From Pseudomonadota bacterium (lineage in GTDB: Bacteria > Pseudomonadota > Alphaproteobacteria > Caulobacterales > Caulobacteraceae), in NCBI GenBank assembly GCA_023445705.1, contig JAEXKM010000150.1, positions 1-8,916 on the forward strand: a stretch of DNA of 8,916 nt, given 5' to 3'. Every line of letters starts with the position of its first letter. Position 1 is the first letter of the stretch. Made by a program: the position numbers and the translations under genes. Positions 6,198 through 8,916 of this stretch are shown here, piece by piece. The notes under the pieces are model-generated. The model was not told where the DNA came from, did no database searches, and saw only the letters and a program-made list of their open reading frames with translations.

Positions 6198-8135
6198 GTG
6201 AGCGACGGCGAAGTCTTTCCGGTTCCGAAGGCCTGGGCGGAGAAGGCCCACATGAACGCCGCAGGCTATGAGGCGGCGGTCGCGGAGGTGGAGGCAAATC
6301 CCGACGCCTACTGGACCAAGGTCGCCAGCCGCCTGGACTGGATGACCCCCTTCACCCAGGTGAAGGACGTCTCCTTCAACAAGGAAGACTTCCGCATCCG
6401 CTGGTTCGCCGACGGCATGCTCAATGTCTCGGTCAACTGCCTGGACCGCCACATCGCCGAGCGCGGCGACCAGATCGCCATCCTCTGGGAAAGCGACGAC
6501 GGCCTGCCCGCCCAGTTCACCTACCGCGAAGCGCTGGCCGAGGTCTGCCGCATCGCCAACGTGCTCAAGGCCAAGGGCGTCAAGAAGGGCGACCGGGTCA
6601 CTATCTACCTTCCGATGATCCCGGCGGCCGCCTTCTGCATGCTGGCCTGCGCCCGGATCGGCGCCATCCACTCGGTGATCTTCGGCGGCTTCTCGCCCGA
6701 CTCCATCGCCGGCCGGATCCAGGACTGCGACAGCCGCATCGTCATCACCGCCGACGAGGGCCTGCGCGGCGGCAAGATCGTGCCGCTCAAGCGCAATGTC
6801 GACGAAGCCCTGCAGTCCTGTCCGCAGGTCACCGACGTCATCGTCGTGCGCCGCACCAAAGCCGACGTCCCGATGACCGAGGGCCGCGACGCCTTCCTGC
6901 CCGACCTCAAGCAGGGCGTCTCCGACGTCTGCGAGCCCGAGCCGATGAACGCGGAAGACCCGCTCTTCATCCTCTACACCTCCGGCTCGACCGGTAAGCC
7001 CAAGGGCGTGCTGCACACCACCGGCGGCTATCTGACCTGGGCGGCCCACACCCACGAACTGGTCTTCGACTATCGCCCCGGCGAGGTCTTCTGGTGCACC
7101 GCCGACGTGGGCTGGGTCACCGGCCACAGCTATGTGGTCTATGGCCCGCTCGCCAACGCCGGCACGACCCTGATGTTCGAGGGGGTGCCCAACTATCCCG
7201 ACCATTCCCGTTTCTGGGAGATCATCGACAAGTACCAGGTCGAGATCTTCTACACCGCCCCCACCGCCATCCGCGCCCTGATGCGCGAGGGCGACGAGCC
7301 GGTGCTCAAGACCTCGCGCAAGTCGCTGCGCCTGCTGGGCACGGTCGGCGAGCCGATCAATCCGGAAGCCTGGCTCTGGTACCACCGCGTGGTGGGCGAG
7401 GGCCGCTGCGCGATCGTCGACACCTACTGGCAGACCGAGACCGGCGCCTGCCTGGCCTCGCCCCTGCCTGGCGCCCATGCGGCCAAGCCCGGCTCCTGCG
7501 CCAAGCCGATCCCCGGCGTGAAGTTCCAGCTCGTCGAGGCCGACGGCGCGGTCATCTCCGGCGCCGCCTCCGGCAACCTCTGCATCACCGATAGCTGGCC
7601 GGGCCAGATGCGCACCGTCTACGGCGACGACCAGCGCTTCTTCGACACCTACTTCTCGACCTATCCGGGCAAGTACTTCACCGGCGACGGCTGCCGCCGC
7701 GACGAGGACGGCTACTACTGGATCACCGGCCGCGTCGACGACGTCATCAACGTCTCGGGCCACCGCCTGGGCACCGCCGAGATCGAAAGCGCCCTGGTCG
7801 GCAACGAGAACGTGGCCGAGGCCGCGGTCGTCGGCTACCCGCACGACATCAAGGGCCAGGGCGTCTACGCCTATGTGACCCTCAAGGCCGACGTCCAGCC
7901 GACCGACATCCTTGAGGCCGAGCTCAAGGGCTGGGTCCGCCGCGAGATCGGCCCGTTCGCCGCCCCCGACGTCGTCCAGTTCGCCCCCGGCCTGCCCAAG
8001 ACCCGCTCGGGCAAGATCATGCGCCGCATCCTGCGCAAGATCGCCGAGAACGACCTCGGCAACCTCGGCGACACCACGACCCTGGCCGATCCGGCGGTGG
8101 TCGACGACCTGGTGAAGAACCGACACGGCGCCTGA
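6198..8135 (+). CDS. acs: Acetyl-CoA synthetase (AMP-forming)
   Basis: This enzyme activates acetate with ATP to acetyl-AMP and then makes acetyl-CoA in the cytoplasm, feeding acetate into central metabolism. The GTG start gives 645 residues, close to the family's usual 650. The ATP loop YTSGSTGKPKG is at residues 260-270. WVTGHSYVVYGP includes V307 and T308, TVGEPINPEAW includes V383, and TYWQTETG (409-416) includes W411. These four match the acetate-pocket residues V310, T311, V386 and W414 of Salmonella Acs with a constant offset of three, so acetate is the likely substrate, not a longer acid. ITGRVDDVINVSGHRLGTAEIESA is the hinge and A8 motif. LPKTRSGKIMRR carries K606, matching K609, the lysine whose acetylation switches the enzyme off. 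The gene is intact. It follows a long repeat-rich gap with a candidate promoter and is followed 30 bases later by an exported SRPBCC protein. Confidence 0.98.
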   Translation: MSDGEVFPVPKAWAEKAHMNAAGYEAAVAEVEANPDAYWTKVASRLDWMTPFTQVKDVSFNKEDFRIRWFADGMLNVSVNCLDRHIAERGDQIAILWESDDGLPAQFTYREALAEVCRIANVLKAKGVKKGDRVTIYLPMIPAAAFCMLACARIGAIHSVIFGGFSPDSIAGRIQDCDSRIVITADEGLRGGKIVPLKRNVDEALQSCPQVTDVIVVRRTKADVPMTEGRDAFLPDLKQGVSDVCEPEPMNAEDPLFILYTSGSTGKPKGVLHTTGGYLTWAAHTHELVFDYRPGEVFWCTADVGWVTGHSYVVYGPLANAGTTLMFEGVPNYPDHSRFWEIIDKYQVEIFYTAPTAIRALMREGDEPVLKTSRKSLRLLGTVGEPINPEAWLWYHRVVGEGRCAIVDTYWQTETGACLASPLPGAHAAKPGSCAKPIPGVKFQLVEADGAVISGAASGNLCITDSWPGQMRTVYGDDQRFFDTYFSTYPGKYFTGDGCRRDEDGYYWITGRVDDVINVSGHRLGTAEIESALVGNENVAEAAVVGYPHDIKGQGVYAYVTLKADVQPTDILEAELKGWVRREIGPFAAPDVVQFAPGLPKTRSGKIMRRILRKIAENDLGNLGDTTTLADPAVVDDLVKNRHGA

Positions 8136-8141
8136 TGCGTT

Positions 8142-8171
8142 GCGCATGGCGAGGGAAGCTTCGCCATGCGC
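8142..8171. promoter_or_regulatory. Perfect 11-bp stem-loop covering the start codon after acs
   Basis: GCGCATGGCGA (8142-8152) is the exact reverse complement of TCGCCATGCGC (8161-8171), with the eight-base loop GGGAAGCT. The ATG of the next gene (8166-8168) lies in the 3' arm. The Shine-Dalgarno-like AGGGA (8152-8156) falls mostly in the loop. In RNA this hairpin could hide the start codon and lower translation of the second gene, or act as an mRNA-end or processing structure for acs. No T-run follows, so a simple intrinsic terminator is less likely. Confidence 0.6.
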
Positions 8172-8750
8172 CCAGCGCTCATTATCGCCTGCATTCTCCT
8201 GGCCGCGCCGGTCCAGGCGGCGTGGCCGCGCGACCCGTCGGTGCGGGTGGAGGTCCTGGCCGATCCCGACGGCGCCTCGGGCCTCATCCGCGGCGTGGTC
8301 GAGATTAACGCCCCGCAGGAGGTCGTCTGGCAGGTGCTGCTCGACTGCAGCCTCGCCCCGCGCATGGTCCGCAGCCTCAAGAGCTGCCGCATCCTCGAGC
8401 GCGACCCGGCCGGCCGCTGGGACGTGCGCGAGCACATCAGCCGCACCGGCATTCTGCCCTCGGTCCGCAGCGTCTTTCGGTCGGACTACGACCCGCCCCG
8501 CCACATCCGCTTCTACCGCGTCGGCGGGGACCTGAAGCGGCTAGACGGCGAGTGGCGGCTCGTGCCCCTGGACGGCGGCCGCCGCACCCGCGTGCTCTAC
8601 GAGAACCGCGCTTCAGCCCCCTTCGCCATCCCCGGCCCCATCGCCCGCCTCGCCCTGCGCCGCGACGTCCCCGAAGCCCTCACCGCCCTCCGCCGCCAGG
8701 CCGAGGCAAGGGCTGGGCCTGCTTCCTCTCCCTCGGGAGAGGTCAGGTGA
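8166..8750 (+). CDS. Exported SRPBCC (START/polyketide-cyclase-like) family protein
   Basis: The 194-residue protein begins MRPALIIACILLAAPVQA, a Sec signal peptide with likely cleavage after Ala18, so it is probably periplasmic. The rest fits the SRPBCC fold. A first strand and helix are GLIRGVVEINAPQEVVWQVLLDCSLAPRMVRSLKSCRILER (39-79). A run of strands follows (RWDVREHISRTG, IRFYRVGGDLKRLDGEWRLVPL, TRVLYENRAS). A long C-terminal helix (VPEALTALRRQAEARA) closes it. SRPBCC proteins hold hydrophobic ligands in a cavity; no ligand can be named. Cys61 and Cys74 could form a disulfide in the periplasm. The gene starts 30 bases after acs and may share its transcript, but its start codon is inside a perfect hairpin. 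The last eight residues, SSPSGEVR, and the stop codon are encoded by a palindromic repeat, so the original C-terminus was probably different. Confidence 0.85.
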   Translation: MRPALIIACILLAAPVQAAWPRDPSVRVEVLADPDGASGLIRGVVEINAPQEVVWQVLLDCSLAPRMVRSLKSCRILERDPAGRWDVREHISRTGILPSVRSVFRSDYDPPRHIRFYRVGGDLKRLDGEWRLVPLDGGRRTRVLYENRASAPFAIPGPIARLALRRDVPEALTALRRQAEARAGPASSPSGEVR

Positions 8751-8829
8751 GGGGGCCGCGAAGCGGCTCTATGAACGCTTCCGGCCGCCGAGGCCCCTCA
8801 CCCAACCTCTCCCCAAAAATGGGGAGAGG
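8725..8829. repeat. 105-bp composite palindromic repeat overlapping the 3' end of the SRPBCC gene
   Basis: The left end is a hairpin, CCTCTCCC (8725-8732) with GGGAGAGG (8735-8742). The right end is a perfect 9-bp hairpin, CCTCTCCCC (8806-8814) with GGGGAGAGG (8821-8829), over an AAAAAT loop. Between them, GGTGAGGGGGCC (8746-8757) pairs with GGCCCCTCACC (8792-8802) with one bulge, and GCCGC/GCGGC (8755-8767) forms a GAA-loop hairpin. The CCCCTCACCCAACCTCTCCCC stretch resembles a dispersed repeat known from many proteobacterial genomes. It could also end transcription of acs and the SRPBCC gene. Confidence 0.7.
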
Positions 8830-8875
8830 AGTCATGGCGCGTCTCGCCGCCTCCTAGCCGAGCCCGCCGCCACCG

Positions 8876-8883
8876 GCTAAAGC
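8876..8883 (+). promoter_or_regulatory. -10-like element GCTAAAGC before the last gene
   Basis: GCTAAAGC matches the Caulobacter-type -10 pattern GCTANAWC at seven of eight positions. It ends six bases before the ATG at 8890, so transcription would begin at or next to the start codon, giving a leaderless or nearly leaderless mRNA. I see no clear TTGAC-like -35 box upstream, so support is weak. Confidence 0.25.
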
Positions 8884-8889
8884 CCGCCC

Positions 8890-8916
8890 ATGGCCTTCGA
8901 CCTCCCGCCGCAACTC
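8890..8916 (+). CDS. Start of an unidentified gene (first nine codons)
   Basis: ATG at 8890 begins MAFDLPPQL and runs off the window. The sequence is too short for identification. A start like M(A/D)FDLPPEL is seen in some acyl-CoA dehydrogenases, but that is only a guess. No clear Shine-Dalgarno sequence precedes it, and a -10-like GCTAAAGC lies just upstream. It could also be a chance reading frame. Confidence 0.4.

Noticed and set aside
6081..8504. 807-codon open frame on the minus strand opposite acs
   Set aside because: It is the same kind of shadow. It spans acs, its promoter region and part of the SRPBCC gene, and its translation is compositionally biased with no recognisable domain.
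8140..8857. Frames rich in Arg, Pro and Ser overlapping the SRPBCC gene
   Set aside because: They are out-of-frame readings of a GC-rich gene. The frame at 8166 has a signal peptide and a recognisable fold.

Overview
This looks like a chromosomal window from a high-GC alphaproteobacterium. Caulobacterales (Caulobacter or Phenylobacterium-like) is the best guess. The guess rests on very GC-rich third codon positions, the gene content, several kinds of GC-rich palindromic intergenic repeats, and -10-like GCTA elements. No 16S, tRNA or other decisive marker is present, so the placement is an inference. The region is mostly housekeeping chromosome. I see no CRISPR array, insertion sequence, integrase, toxin-antitoxin pair or recognisable defence system.

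Layout. Bases 1-104 hold the 5' end of a short-chain dehydrogenase on the minus strand. It diverges from kup (300-2216, potassium uptake), which abuts a small three-helix membrane protein (2217-2561) with no gap. A stretch of visibly lower GC follows. It holds an exported PepSY-like protein on the minus strand (2652-3233) and a divergent GatB/YqeY-domain protein (3465-3938). An Lrp/AsnC-family regulator (3955-4425, minus) converges on yqeY and diverges from argG (4528-5757, argininosuccinate synthase). Three copies of a TTGGCGC-centred motif lie within 72 bp, in and beside the asnC-argG intergenic region, one of them over the regulator's start codon.

Between argG and acs, about 440 bp hold five hairpins belonging to several palindromic repeat types, then a candidate promoter and an 18-bp dyad in front of acs. 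The acs gene (6198-8135, GTG start) encodes a full-length acetyl-CoA synthetase with all the key motifs. Thirty bases downstream starts an exported SRPBCC/START-fold protein (8166-8750). Its start codon lies inside a perfect 11-bp inverted repeat, and its last eight codons and stop lie inside a 105-bp palindromic repeat (8725-8829). The first nine codons of another gene appear at the right edge (8890-8916).

The genes do not form one pathway. The separable units are potassium uptake (kup plus the small membrane protein), arginine biosynthesis with a candidate divergent regulator (asnC/argG), and acetate activation (acs with a possibly co-transcribed periplasmic protein). The most interesting material is regulatory and repetitive DNA, not a new gene system.
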